Assembly (NCBI RefSeq): GCF_003046545.1 | Contig: NZ_QAAA01000001.1 | Coordinates: forward strand, 1 to 64,000 | Origin: Rhodovulum imhoffii | Lineage (GTDB): Bacteria > Pseudomonadota > Alphaproteobacteria > Rhodobacterales > Rhodobacteraceae | Length of the DNA: 64,000 nucleotides | Direction of reading: 5' to 3' | In this document: positions 1 through 7,267 of the stretch, piece after piece | Layout: every line of letters starts with the position of its first letter | Numbering within the stretch: position 1 is the first letter of the stretch | The notes under the pieces: generated by a model | What the model was told of the DNA's origin: nothing | Databases searched by the model: none | What the model saw: the letters and a program-made list of their open reading frames with translations, nothing else | Made by a program: the position numbers and the translations under genes

Positions 1-42
1 CTCGAGTACTGCGGGGGAATACTTGCTCGTCGTCTTGCTCAT
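1..42 (-). CDS. IS3-family transposase OrfA, N-terminal fragment (partial)
   Basis: Fourteen codons are visible, reading MSKTTSKYSPAVLE before the window edge. A start of this kind (MSKTT.KYSPEV) is common in the small OrfA proteins of IS3-family elements, which carry a helix-turn-helix for binding the element ends and usually frameshift into OrfB, the DDE integrase. A GGAGC ribosome binding site lies just upstream, and the terminal repeat follows at 95. The fragment is too short to name a subgroup. Confidence 0.6.
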   Translation of the reverse strand, partial: MSKTTSKYSPAVLE

Positions 43-95
43 GATGCTCCATCCTACTCAGAAGTTGGAGCCTCCGGAAAACCCGGCGCGGTTCA
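1..95 (-). mobile_element. End of an IS3-family insertion sequence, cut by the window edge
   Basis: Read on the minus strand, position 95 begins with TGAACCGC, followed by a CCGGGTTTTCCGGAG stretch. This is how I remember the terminal inverted repeats of many IS3-family elements, which begin with TGA. About 50 bases inside it, a well-placed GGAGC precedes an ATG that opens a transposase-like frame running off the window. The element therefore ends about 25 bases from the znuA stop codon. The other end, the target duplication and whether the copy is intact lie outside the window. Confidence 0.7.
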
Positions 96-119
96 GATCA
101 ACAGCGGTGTGCCAGAGTG

Positions 120-1052
120 TTATCTGGCAGTGATGCAGGATGCGATCTGCGTGGCAAGGGTTTCCAGCAGTGTGCCGTACAATTCCGGTCCGTAGGTCAG
201 CGTGCTGCCCGAAGGATCGAGAACCGGACCGATCCGGGCCGGTGTCCCTTCAGCGATGGCATTGACATAGGCCGGATCGTGCTGCGCTTCCGGAAACAGG
301 CAGACCGGGCCCCGATCAAAAAGTTCTTCGCGCAAAGCGGTCAAACGTGCCGCGCCGGGGGTCGCAGCGTCGCCAAGGGCGATAGCCCCTGCAATGTGCA
401 GCCCGAAATGATCTGCAAAATAGCTGTAGGCATCATGGAACACCATGATCGGTGTGTTGCCGACTGGGGAAAGCGTTTCGCGTGCGGCGGCTTCGGCCCT
501 TGCGATGCGGGCAAGCGCGGTTTGCGCGTTTGCCGCGTAGATTTCGGCGTTCTCCGGGTCGATCTCACCCAGCACGTCGGCGATGGCGTGTATCCAGATG
601 CGGCCATTGTCGGGGTCCAGCCACGCATGCGGGTCAAGAGATTCATGGGCATGGAGGTCATGCGGGTCATCGTTCTCATGGGGGGGGTGGGCGTGGTCGT
701 CTTCATCATGATGGGCGGTGAAACGGCGTGTTTGTGTGCCTGGGGTGTCGATCAGTATGAGGCTTCGCCCGGAAAGGCCGACGCCCTCGATCGCACGGGC
801 CAGCCACGGCGTCAGGTCCGGTCCGACCCACAGCACGAGGTCTGCTTCTGACAACGCCCGCGCCTGCGAGGGGCGCAGTTGGAAGTGATGCGGGTTGGCC
901 CCCTGTCCCAGAAGAATGCCGGGCGCGTCCAGGTCGCCCATCACCTGTGCCGCAAGGGAATGTACGACAGGTGTGTCTGTCATGACGGCAGGCGGTGCGG
1001 CAAGGGCGGGCATGGCGACGAGACCGACGGCAAGGGCAAGAAACCGGCGCAT
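120..1052 (-). CDS. znuA: Zinc ABC transporter, periplasmic zinc-binding protein ZnuA
   Basis: High-affinity periplasmic zinc-binding protein that hands Zn2+ to ZnuB/ZnuC. The start chosen at 1052 gives 310 residues and a clear Sec signal peptide (MRRFLALAVGLVAMPALAA). Zinc ligands typical of cluster A-I binding proteins are visible: NPHHFQL near residue 55, DPHAW near 147 and an FHDAY motif further on. Between the first two lies the acidic, histidine-rich loop of ZnuA (about residues 112-143), thought to buffer or sense zinc. It is transcribed divergently from zur-znuCB across a 74-base region holding a Zur box. Longer in-frame starts exist, but they would put residues before the signal peptide and cover the operator. 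Confidence 0.95.
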   Translation of the reverse strand: MRRFLALAVGLVAMPALAAPPAVMTDTPVVHSLAAQVMGDLDAPGILLGQGANPHHFQLRPSQARALSEADLVLWVGPDLTPWLARAIEGVGLSGRSLILIDTPGTQTRRFTAHHDEDDHAHPPHENDDPHDLHAHESLDPHAWLDPDNGRIWIHAIADVLGEIDPENAEIYAANAQTALARIARAEAAARETLSPVGNTPIMVFHDAYSYFADHFGLHIAGAIALGDAATPGAARLTALREELFDRGPVCLFPEAQHDPAYVNAIAEGTPARIGPVLDPSGSTLTYGPELYGTLLETLATQIASCITAR

Positions 1053-1096
1053 ATGAATCTCCGAAAGGGGTTGCAAGAGGTTGCGCAGAAAGAATA

Positions 1097-1111
1097 TGTT
1101 ATAAAGTAACA
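1097..1111. promoter_or_regulatory. Zur box in the znuA / zur divergent promoter
   Basis: TGTTA-TAAAG-TAACA is an inverted repeat with 5-base arms in the AT-rich gap between the znuA and zur starts. It matches the core of the proteobacterial Zur operator as I know it (TGTTATA...TATAACA). It sits 45 bases from the znuA start and 16 bases from the zur start, so zinc-loaded Zur bound here could repress both directions, including its own gene. Confidence 0.75.
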
Positions 1112-1126
1112 AGTCAAGAGGCAAAC

Positions 1127-1603
1127 ATGCACCCCGATCCCGCCCTGGCCTTCGCGACCCATGATCACTCCCGGTGCAGCGGCGCGGCAATTGCCCAGGC
1201 CGAAATACTGATGGCGGCCCGCAATCAGCGCCTGACCCCGGTGCGCAAGCGCACGCTGGAAATTCTGCTTCAGGCGCACAAGGCTCTTGGGGCTTACGAG
1301 GTGCTCGACAAGCTGGTCGACGATGGCTTCAGGCGTCAGCCGCCCGTCGCCTATCGGGCGTTGGATTTCCTCGTGGCGCAGGGGCTTGCCCACCGTATCC
1401 GGAGGCTTAACGCTTTTGCGGCCTGCATGTATCCAGGTAGGGTGCATGTCCCCGCCTTCCTTATCTGCGAGGGGTGCCAGGCGCTGGCAGAGTTGCCCGG
1501 CCAGGCTGTGGCCGAGGCGCTCGATACCGCTGCGCCCGTTGGTTTTAAGATCGACCGGCTGAGTATCGAGGCCGCAGGTTTGTGCCTGGCTTGCAGGACA
1601 TAG
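1127..1603 (+). CDS. zur: Zinc uptake regulator, Fur family
   Basis: Fur-family repressor of 158 residues that represses zinc uptake when zinc is bound. The N-terminal winged helix covers about residues 30-90 (LTPVRKRTLEILLQAHKALG, then YRALDFLVAQGL). The C-terminal half carries two CxxC pairs, CEGC and the final CLAC, which form the structural zinc site of Fur proteins, and a C-x6-H element (CMYPGRVH) probably in the regulatory site. It is the first gene of zur-znuC-znuB; its TAG is 2 bases before the znuC ATG. Divergence from znuA and the operator between them identify it as Zur rather than Fur or Mur. Confidence 0.92.
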   Translation: MHPDPALAFATHDHSRCSGAAIAQAEILMAARNQRLTPVRKRTLEILLQAHKALGAYEVLDKLVDDGFRRQPPVAYRALDFLVAQGLAHRIRRLNAFAACMYPGRVHVPAFLICEGCQALAELPGQAVAEALDTAAPVGFKIDRLSIEAAGLCLACRT

Positions 1604-1605
1604 CG

Positions 1606-2352
1606 ATGCGCCTGATCGAAACGAAAGATCTGGTGGTGCGGTACGGCGATGTGACGGCTTTGCGTGACGTGGATTTTGCCATTGATTCCGGCGAGATCGT
1701 GACGGTTATCGGTCCGAACGGGTCGGGGAAGTCAAGCTTCATCAGGGCACTGACGGGGGTGGTCCCGCCCACTGCCGGGCAGGTGTGGCGCAAGCCCGGG
1801 CTGAGGTTGGGTTATGTTCCGCAAAAGCTGGCCGTCGATGCACGCATGCCGTTGACCGTGCAGCGATTTCTTTCGCTGCCGGATCGAAGATGCGGGGATG
1901 AGGTGGATCTGATGCTTGCACGGGTCGGGGTGCCGGGACTGCAAGCCCGGCAGATGAGTGCGCTTTCCGGCGGACAGTTTCAGCGGGTGCTTTTGGCACG
2001 GGCGTTATTGACCCGCCCGGACCTTTTGATCCTCGATGAGGCGACCCAGGGCCTTGATCAACCGGGCACTGCCGCCTTCTATCGACTGATAGAGGATGTT
2101 CGCAACGATACCGGCGCAGCCATCCTTATGGTCAGCCACGATCTTCATGTTGTCATGTCGGCTTCGGAGCGCGTGCTGTGCATGAATGGCCATATCTGCT
2201 GTCAGGGGAAGCCTGACATCGTAACCGCCGCGCCCGAGTACCGTGCGCTTTTCGGCTTCGGGACAGAGGGCACAATGGCGCTTTACCAGCACCGGGCGCA
2301 TAGCCACTCCCATGATGGATGCTCCCATGCGGAGGACGCGCATGCTGAATGA
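1606..2352 (+). CDS. znuC: Zinc ABC transporter, ATP-binding protein ZnuC
   Basis: Cytoplasmic ATPase of the zinc importer, 248 residues. The Walker A motif (GPNGSGKSS) is near residue 37, the signature LSGGQFQRVLLARA near 125 and the Walker B region LLILDEATQGLDQPG just after. The C-terminus has a short histidine-rich tail (HRAHSHSHDGCSHAEDAHAE), seen in several ZnuC proteins and possibly a zinc-responsive element. The frame is also open upstream into zur, but ATG 1606 follows the zur stop directly and fits the family start. It overlaps znuB by 11 bases, implying translational coupling. Confidence 0.95.
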   Translation: MRLIETKDLVVRYGDVTALRDVDFAIDSGEIVTVIGPNGSGKSSFIRALTGVVPPTAGQVWRKPGLRLGYVPQKLAVDARMPLTVQRFLSLPDRRCGDEVDLMLARVGVPGLQARQMSALSGGQFQRVLLARALLTRPDLLILDEATQGLDQPGTAAFYRLIEDVRNDTGAAILMVSHDLHVVMSASERVLCMNGHICCQGKPDIVTAAPEYRALFGFGTEGTMALYQHRAHSHSHDGCSHAEDAHAE

Positions 2353-3121
2353 TTTCATGGTCCGGGCGGCTTTGGCCGGGCTGGCGGTGGCACTGGCGGC
2401 CGGGCCGCTGGGCAGCTTTGTCGTCTGGCGGCGAATGGCCTATTTCGGGGAGGCCACGGCCCATGCGGCGATTCTTGGTGTGGCGCTGGGGTTGGCCTTC
2501 TCGGTGTCTGTCTTTGCCGGGACGCTGGCGGCGGCGCTGGCGATGGGGCTGACGGTCAGTTCCCTGACCGGGCGCGGTTTGGCGGTGGACAGCGCGCTTG
2601 GAGTTTTGTCCCATGGGGCGCTGGCGGCGGGGCTGGTCGCGGTCGCCTTTCTGCCCGGTGTCCGCGTGGATCTGGACGCTTACCTGTTCGGGGATATCCT
2701 TGCGGTTAGCCGTGGTGATCTGGCGCTGATCTGGGGGGGGGCACTGGTGGTGCTGTCGCTGCTTGCCTGGCGCTGGAACGCGCTGCTGACGGTCACCGTC
2801 AGCGAGGATCTTGCAACGGCTTCCGGCCTTGTTCCCGCGCGGGAAAAGCTTGTGCTGACGCTGGCTCTTGCGCTGGTGGTGGCGGTGGCGTTGCAGGTGG
2901 TGGGGGCACTCTTGATCGTGGCGCTGCTGATCGTTCCACCCGCCGCTGCGCGGGCCTTTGTTCAAAGCCCCGAAATGATGGCGGCCGGCGCAAGTGCCGT
3001 TGCGGCCTTGTCTGTTCTTGGGGGATTATGGGGGTCATTGCAGTTTGATACCCCGGCGGGTCCGAGCATTGTCGTGACGGCAACCTTGTTTTTCGTGCTG
3101 AGCCTTCTGACCCGGCGGTGA
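2342..3121 (+). CDS. znuB: Zinc ABC transporter, membrane permease ZnuB
   Basis: Integral membrane subunit of the zinc importer (ABC-3 family), 259 residues with about eight hydrophobic segments. The family stretch FGEATAHAAILGVALG appears near residue 38 and the late segment VGALLIVALLIVPPAAA near 190. The ATG at 2342 overlaps the end of znuC, as is usual in these operons. With ZnuA and ZnuC it forms a complete transporter; the znuA gene sits on the other side of zur. Confidence 0.94.
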   Translation: MLNDFMVRAALAGLAVALAAGPLGSFVVWRRMAYFGEATAHAAILGVALGLAFSVSVFAGTLAAALAMGLTVSSLTGRGLAVDSALGVLSHGALAAGLVAVAFLPGVRVDLDAYLFGDILAVSRGDLALIWGGALVVLSLLAWRWNALLTVTVSEDLATASGLVPAREKLVLTLALALVVAVALQVVGALLIVALLIVPPAAARAFVQSPEMMAAGASAVAALSVLGGLWGSLQFDTPAGPSIVVTATLFFVLSLLTRR

Positions 3122-3123
3122 AG

Positions 3124-3142
3124 GGGCGGCTTTGCGCCGCCC
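3124..3142. terminator. Hairpin between convergent znuB and the TDT channel gene
   Basis: GGGCGGC, a 5-base loop TTTGC, and GCCGCCC form a perfect 7-base-pair stem in the 27-base gap between the two stop codons. There is no long T run on either strand, so it may only weakly terminate transcription or protect both 3' ends. Confidence 0.45.
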
Positions 3143-3148
3143 GCCCCG

Positions 3149-4129
3149 TTATTCGGGTTGGCAGATTTCATTGCGGGTGATCGCCAGTGTCGTGCGCCCG
3201 ACCAGAATCAGGATGATTGCCAGAAGCACAGCCAGCAGCCCCGCGCCAAGATATCGATGGAAGGTCGATTCCGTTTCTGTTGCGTAGAGGAACGTGGCAA
3301 TCGTCAGCGCCGCGAGTGGAAACGACAGCGCCCAGAATGACAGCGCGAAAGGCAGGCGCAGAATGCGCGGCAGTTGTGTTGCCACGATCAGGGCAAAAAC
3401 ATAGGCGGAGTTCAGCAGGAACAGGCCCAGCACATCCAGCGCCCCGCTGAGCTTGATCCAGGCGATGAAGCCGACGGCGGGCGGAGCGATCAGGATCACC
3501 AAGGTCGGCTGCAATCGGCCCGGCAGCGGATCGTGGAAAGTCAGCCGGTTCATCACCAGTGTCAGCAGCACCAGCCAGAAGATCATTCCCCAGGAAAAGA
3601 ACAGCCATGAGATGTCCGCATGGCCAAGCTGCGCCCCTGCGATCGGGACGATCAGGTTGCCCACCGGGGGAATGAACCACGCCGCGTTCAGGTGGCCGTG
3701 TTTGAAGCTGCGGTGGCCGATCCAGTCGGCGATGACCATCAGCGACAGCACGCCCTGAAGGGCGGTGCCCACCATCCACAGCGGTTCGGCGATGGCAGGG
3801 TATTCTGCCAGCGTTGCGACCGACATCAGCAGAAGGGAAATCGACACCGTCGGAAAGAACGACAATCTCACCGGGTGATGCCACTCGTCGGCGGTCATGC
3901 CCGGATAGATCAGGGTTTTTGCCGTGTAGAAAAATGCGATGGTCAAGAACATCGCCGCCGATGCATAAAGCGCAATCCGCGCATACTGCGTTCCGGTGGC
4001 GAAGCTGTGTTCGCCTGCGTGAAGGGCCAGCGCCAGGCCCAGCATCCCCATCACGGTCGCGAAGAACATGATGGGAAAATGCGCCAGGCGCCCTTGTGCC
4101 TGTTGATGGGGTTCCGTGGATGACGTCAT
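3149..4129 (-). CDS. TDT / SLAC1-family anion channel-like membrane protein
   Basis: Polytopic membrane protein of 326 residues with about ten hydrophobic segments, in the TehA/SLAC1/TDT family (tellurite-resistance/dicarboxylate transporter fold). Family members move anions: SLAC1 moves chloride and nitrate, Mae1 malate, and yeast Ssu1 exports sulfite. The N-terminal part (LAHFPIMFFATVMGMLGLALAL) and the SFFPTVSISLLLMS segment match the family pattern. It is the third gene of a tight minus-strand operon behind sqr and DUF5368, with 16 bases before it. From that context I infer a sulfur oxyanion substrate, possibly sulfite; the sequence does not show substrate specificity. Confidence 0.8.
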   Translation of the reverse strand: MTSSTEPHQQAQGRLAHFPIMFFATVMGMLGLALALHAGEHSFATGTQYARIALYASAAMFLTIAFFYTAKTLIYPGMTADEWHHPVRLSFFPTVSISLLLMSVATLAEYPAIAEPLWMVGTALQGVLSLMVIADWIGHRSFKHGHLNAAWFIPPVGNLIVPIAGAQLGHADISWLFFSWGMIFWLVLLTLVMNRLTFHDPLPGRLQPTLVILIAPPAVGFIAWIKLSGALDVLGLFLLNSAYVFALIVATQLPRILRLPFALSFWALSFPLAALTIATFLYATETESTFHRYLGAGLLAVLLAIILILVGRTTLAITRNEICQPE

Positions 4130-4145
4130 GTCTGTTTTGGTCCTG

Positions 4146-4505
4146 TCAGTTTTGTCGTGGGTGTTTTCCGGGCAGCAGGGCGAGGACGGTGTAAACCAGA
4201 ATGGTCAGTCCCACGGCCCCCGCGACCCCCGTCAGCAGCAGCACGAACAGGTCGACCGGCCCGCCAACGTCGGAATAGCCGGAATTCGTCATGAACTGGA
4301 CGAACCAGATCGCGGCAAGCGCCCCGATCGGGGCCGACAACTCGGCGCGCACAAGGGTACGGCCTTCCAGGCTGCGGTCCCGGATCAGGACGAAAACGAA
4401 GGTGATTGTGATGATCGCGGCAACGGCCACCATCGCCCAGAACAGAAGCGGTCCGAACATTTCCTCGAACACTGCCAGAAGGGTTTCAAGCGTCAGGTCT
4501 TTCAT
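4146..4505 (-). CDS. DUF5368 family small membrane protein
   Basis: A 119-residue protein with three predicted membrane segments (about residues 18-42, 56-72 and 85-110), ending in a short basic tail. It resembles the DUF5368 family, which I recall from Rhodobacterales; no biochemical function is known to me. It lies 12 bases after sqr and 16 bases before the TDT channel gene, so it is almost certainly co-transcribed and probably assists sulfide oxidation or anion transport at the membrane. The start is an ATG preceded by GAGGAGCCCC. The family name is from memory and has not been searched. Confidence 0.65.
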   Translation of the reverse strand: MKDLTLETLLAVFEEMFGPLLFWAMVAVAAIITITFVFVLIRDRSLEGRTLVRAELSAPIGALAAIWFVQFMTNSGYSDVGGPVDLFVLLLTGVAGAVGLTILVYTVLALLPGKHPRQN

Positions 4506-4517
4506 TGGGGCTCCTCC

Positions 4518-5837
4518 TCAGGCTTTGCCGCGCAGCATCGCGTTGTAAGTGGCTTTCAGCGCGATTTCCTTCATCAGCCAGGAAACCCACAATTCTTCCA
4601 GTGGCGCGATCACGCCGGGGAAGGAGGGGGTAAGATTGTTGTCGTAGTCGAACTCCACCAGCATCGCCCGGCCGATGCGGGTGATCATCGGGCAAGAGGT
4701 GTAGCCGTTGTAGATTGCCGGGCTGAGTGTGCCGGTGATGTCGGCGACGATGTGGTCTTCGGCCACGGGGACCTGCCACTTCACCGAAGCGGCCGTCTTG
4801 CCCTTTGGCACGCCAGCGATATCGCCGATCGCGAAGATTTCAGGATAACGGATGTGGCGCATGGTGGACTTGTCCACATCGGCCCAACCCTGATCCAGCC
4901 ATTGGCCCGACTGTACCGCCAGGGGCGAATCGCGCACCACATCCGGCGCGACCATAGGGGGAATGACATTGGTGAAATCGTAAGGCATTTCCACATCGCC
5001 CTCGGGAGAGGCGAAGGTGGCGATTCTCCGGCCGGGGTCGATGGCCTTGAGCACCCGGTCATAGGCGATGTCGATGCCGCGTTGCTCAAACAGCATGCGC
5101 ACTTTTTCGTTCACGATAGGAACCGAGAAGAGACTGCCGGAATGAGCGGCATAGTTTATCTCGATCCGCCCGCGGCTGCCTTTCCGGGTGGCGTAGTCTT
5201 CGGTCAGGAAGGTGTATTTCAACGGCGCGCCAGCGCATTTCATTTCGGTCGCGGGGCGTGTGAACAACCCGATGCCGCCTTCGTCGGTGAAACGGTCCAT
5301 TGCCTGCCAGCTTTTGGCTGCATATTCCGGTCCGGCATAGACGGCCGCCAGCCCGTTGGTGCCCACCATGTCGAGCGAGAACCCCTCGATCGCGCCCCAG
5401 TCGAGCTTCAGCCCGGTGGCGAGGACGAGAAAATCGTAGGACAGCTTTTTGCCGCCCCGTGTGGTGACGGTTCTGGCCTCCGGGTCGATATTGGCGGCGC
5501 TTTCATCTACCCAGTCGATCCCGCGCGGCAGCCATTGCGCCGTTGTGGAAACCGAGTAGTTCGCCGGTTTCAGCCCCGCGCCGATCAGCGTGAAGCCCGG
5601 TTGATACAGATGCCGCTTGCGTCCGTCCACAAGGGTGATCCGAGCGCCGTCGAGCCTGTCCGCCAGGCGGTTGGCAAGGGCCGTGCCCGCGGCCCCGGCG
5701 CCGAGGATGACGATCTTGGCGCTGGTTTTCACGTTCTCCGCGCGGGCCTGCCCGGATGTTCCGGCCAGGGCCAGACCGCCGGCGGCAAACCCCAGAAAAG
5801 CTCTGCGCGAAGCGGTAAGGTTTTGCGGATGTCCCAT
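4518..5837 (-). CDS. sqr: Sulfide:quinone oxidoreductase-like flavoprotein with Tat signal
   Basis: FAD-dependent disulfide oxidoreductase of 439 residues that should oxidise sulfide on the periplasmic face and pass electrons to the quinone pool. A twin-arginine signal is visible (SRRAFLGFAAGGLALAG, residues 10-26), followed by the dinucleotide fold ILGAGAAGTA (44-53). The only two cysteines are C201 (KCAGAPLKYTFLTEDY) and C382 (SCPMIT), placed like the redox pair of SQR enzymes. A second FAD contact, EIFAIGDIAGVPKGKTAASV, lies near 333. Flavocytochrome c sulfide dehydrogenase flavoproteins are the nearest alternative, but no cytochrome partner gene is adjacent. It leads an operon with DUF5368 and the TDT channel and has a SqrR-type operator 10 bases upstream. 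Confidence 0.88.
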   Translation of the reverse strand: MGHPQNLTASRRAFLGFAAGGLALAGTSGQARAENVKTSAKIVILGAGAAGTALANRLADRLDGARITLVDGRKRHLYQPGFTLIGAGLKPANYSVSTTAQWLPRGIDWVDESAANIDPEARTVTTRGGKKLSYDFLVLATGLKLDWGAIEGFSLDMVGTNGLAAVYAGPEYAAKSWQAMDRFTDEGGIGLFTRPATEMKCAGAPLKYTFLTEDYATRKGSRGRIEINYAAHSGSLFSVPIVNEKVRMLFEQRGIDIAYDRVLKAIDPGRRIATFASPEGDVEMPYDFTNVIPPMVAPDVVRDSPLAVQSGQWLDQGWADVDKSTMRHIRYPEIFAIGDIAGVPKGKTAASVKWQVPVAEDHIVADITGTLSPAIYNGYTSCPMITRIGRAMLVEFDYDNNLTPSFPGVIAPLEELWVSWLMKEIALKATYNAMLRGKA

Positions 5838-5846
5838 TTCTCCCCC

Positions 5847-5870
5847 ATATATTCATAAACAAGAATATAT
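5847..5870. promoter_or_regulatory. SqrR/BigR-type operator upstream of sqr
   Basis: ATATATTC, an 8-base spacer (ATAAACAA) and GAATATAT form a perfect inverted repeat with 8-base arms. Its core is ATTC-N8-GAAT, the motif I recall for SqrR of Rhodobacter capsulatus and related persulfide-sensing ArsR-family repressors. It sits 10 bases before the sqr ATG, partly against the GGGGGAG ribosome binding site, where a bound repressor would block transcription. The regulator gene itself is not in the window. Confidence 0.7.
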
Positions 5871-5940
5871 CTGCACCAGAAATGGTACCTGTGTCAAAGA
5901 CTCATCTTTGAGGGGTGCATTTTTTCCGCGAAACGTCACG

Positions 5941-5971
5941 AAAAAAATGGGGCGGAGCCAATGCCCCGCCC
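5941..5971 (-). terminator. Rho-independent terminator after cydX
   Basis: On the minus strand, GGGCGG pairs with CCGCCC across a 10-base loop and is followed by ATTTTTTT. The hairpin begins 8 bases after the cydX stop codon and closes the cyd operon before the sqr promoter. Confidence 0.8.
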
Positions 5972-5978
5972 GTGTTCG

Positions 5979-6098
5979 TCAGTCCCGGCCGGTGTCACCC
6001 ATCGTCTTGCGATCGGCGTTCAGTTCCAGCCACATCGCGTTCACCACGGCGAAGAGCGCGGCGAGCGGAAGGCCGAGCAGCCAAGCGAAATACCACAT
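5979..6098 (-). CDS. cydX: Cytochrome bd oxidase small subunit CydX
   Basis: A 39-residue single-pass membrane protein beginning MWYFAWLLGLPLAALFAVVN, followed by the conserved-looking MWLE and a short polar tail. CydX/CbdX subunits (30-50 residues, W-Y/F-F-xW-xLG start) bind near the haem sites of CydAB and stabilise the oxidase. The gene starts 13 bases after cydB in the same direction and is followed by a terminator, so it is the last gene of the operon. It is easily missed because of its length. Confidence 0.9.
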   Translation of the reverse strand: MWYFAWLLGLPLAALFAVVNAMWLELNADRKTMGDTGRD

Positions 6099-6111
6099 CT
6101 TCTGTCCTTTC

Positions 6112-7263
6112 TCAGTAAACCGAGTCGCTGTTTTCCATTACGTCCTGCGCGGTAACCTTGCCCCACAGCACTTTGTAGACCCATGCGGTGTAGGCCAGAA
6201 TCAGCGGCACGAAGATGACCGCCGACACCAGCATCACGAACAGCGTCAGGTGTGAGGACGAACTGTCCCACACCGTCAGCGACGCGTTCGGTGCGATGCT
6301 GGATGGCAGGATGAACGGGAACATCGTCAGCCCGACGCTGGAGACGATCCCCGTAATCGACAGTTTCGAGGCGATCATCGTCCAGCCTTCCTTGCCAGCC
6401 AGAAATCCCAGAACCGCGAGCGCCGCACCGGCAAAGCCCAGCGTCGGGGCGATGGCGATCCACGAACGCTCGGAATAGGCGCTCATCCAGCTCCCGCCCT
6501 TGGCTACCTCGCTCATTAACGGGTTCGATGGGCCGTCATGGGCAATGTCGCCTACAAAGGCGTAGGCGTCGATCCCGTTGGCCAGCCACAGTCCCGCCCC
6601 CGCGTATAGTATGATGGTCGCCAGTGCCGCCCAGATGCCGAAGCCCCGCGCGCGATGCGCCACGAGTCCTTCGGTTTTCAGCACCAGCCACGCGGCCCCG
6701 TGCATCACCAGCATTGCCACCGAAACCAGCCCCGCCAGAATCGCGTATGGGTTCAGAAGGTCCAGCAGCGTGCCCTCGTAGAAGGACATCAGGTCTTCGG
6801 TCAGGTAAAATGGGACACCTTGCAGAACGTTGCCCACCGCGACCCCGAAGACAAGTGCGGGGACGAAACCGCCGATGAACAGTGCCCAGTCCCAGGTTGT
6901 CCGCCAAAGCGCGCTGTCGCGCTTGGAGCGGTACTTGAAACCCACCGGGCGCAGGATCAGCGCCGCGAGGATGAGAAACATCGCCAGATAAAATCCCGAA
7001 AAACTGACCGCGTAGAGCGGTGGCCAGGCGGCGAAGATGGCACCCCCCCCAAGGATGAACCACACCTGGTTGCCTTCCCAGACCGGGCCGACGGTGTTGA
7101 TGGCGACCCGCCGCTCCAGGTCGGTTTTGGCGACAAAGGGCAGCAGCGTTCCCACGCCCAGGTCGAACCCGTCAGTCAGGGCAAAGCCGATCAGGAGTAC
7201 TCCCAGAAGGCCCCACCAGATCACGCGCAGGATCTCGAAGTCCATGAATTCATGCAGGATCAT
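6112..7263 (-). CDS. cydB: Cytochrome bd ubiquinol oxidase subunit II
   Basis: Subunit II of the cytochrome bd oxidase, 383 residues with about nine membrane segments, near the usual length. The N-terminal region (ALTDGFDLGVGTLLPF, then NTVGPVWEGNQVWFILGGGA) is the family signature. It forms the heterodimer with CydA that oxidises quinol and reduces oxygen at high affinity without pumping protons. Four bases separate it from cydA and 13 from cydX. Another in-frame ATG (MDFEILRVIWWG) lies six codons downstream and could be the true start. Confidence 0.95.
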   Translation of the reverse strand: MILHEFMDFEILRVIWWGLLGVLLIGFALTDGFDLGVGTLLPFVAKTDLERRVAINTVGPVWEGNQVWFILGGGAIFAAWPPLYAVSFSGFYLAMFLILAALILRPVGFKYRSKRDSALWRTTWDWALFIGGFVPALVFGVAVGNVLQGVPFYLTEDLMSFYEGTLLDLLNPYAILAGLVSVAMLVMHGAAWLVLKTEGLVAHRARGFGIWAALATIILYAGAGLWLANGIDAYAFVGDIAHDGPSNPLMSEVAKGGSWMSAYSERSWIAIAPTLGFAGAALAVLGFLAGKEGWTMIASKLSITGIVSSVGLTMFPFILPSSIAPNASLTVWDSSSSHLTLFVMLVSAVIFVPLILAYTAWVYKVLWGKVTAQDVMENSDSVY

Positions 7264-7267
7264 TTTC

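Noticed and set aside
4116-5858. A 580-codon open frame on the plus strand over sqr
   Set aside because: It lies antisense to a clear SQR gene, has no family-like sequence, and is explained by high GC and codon bias.
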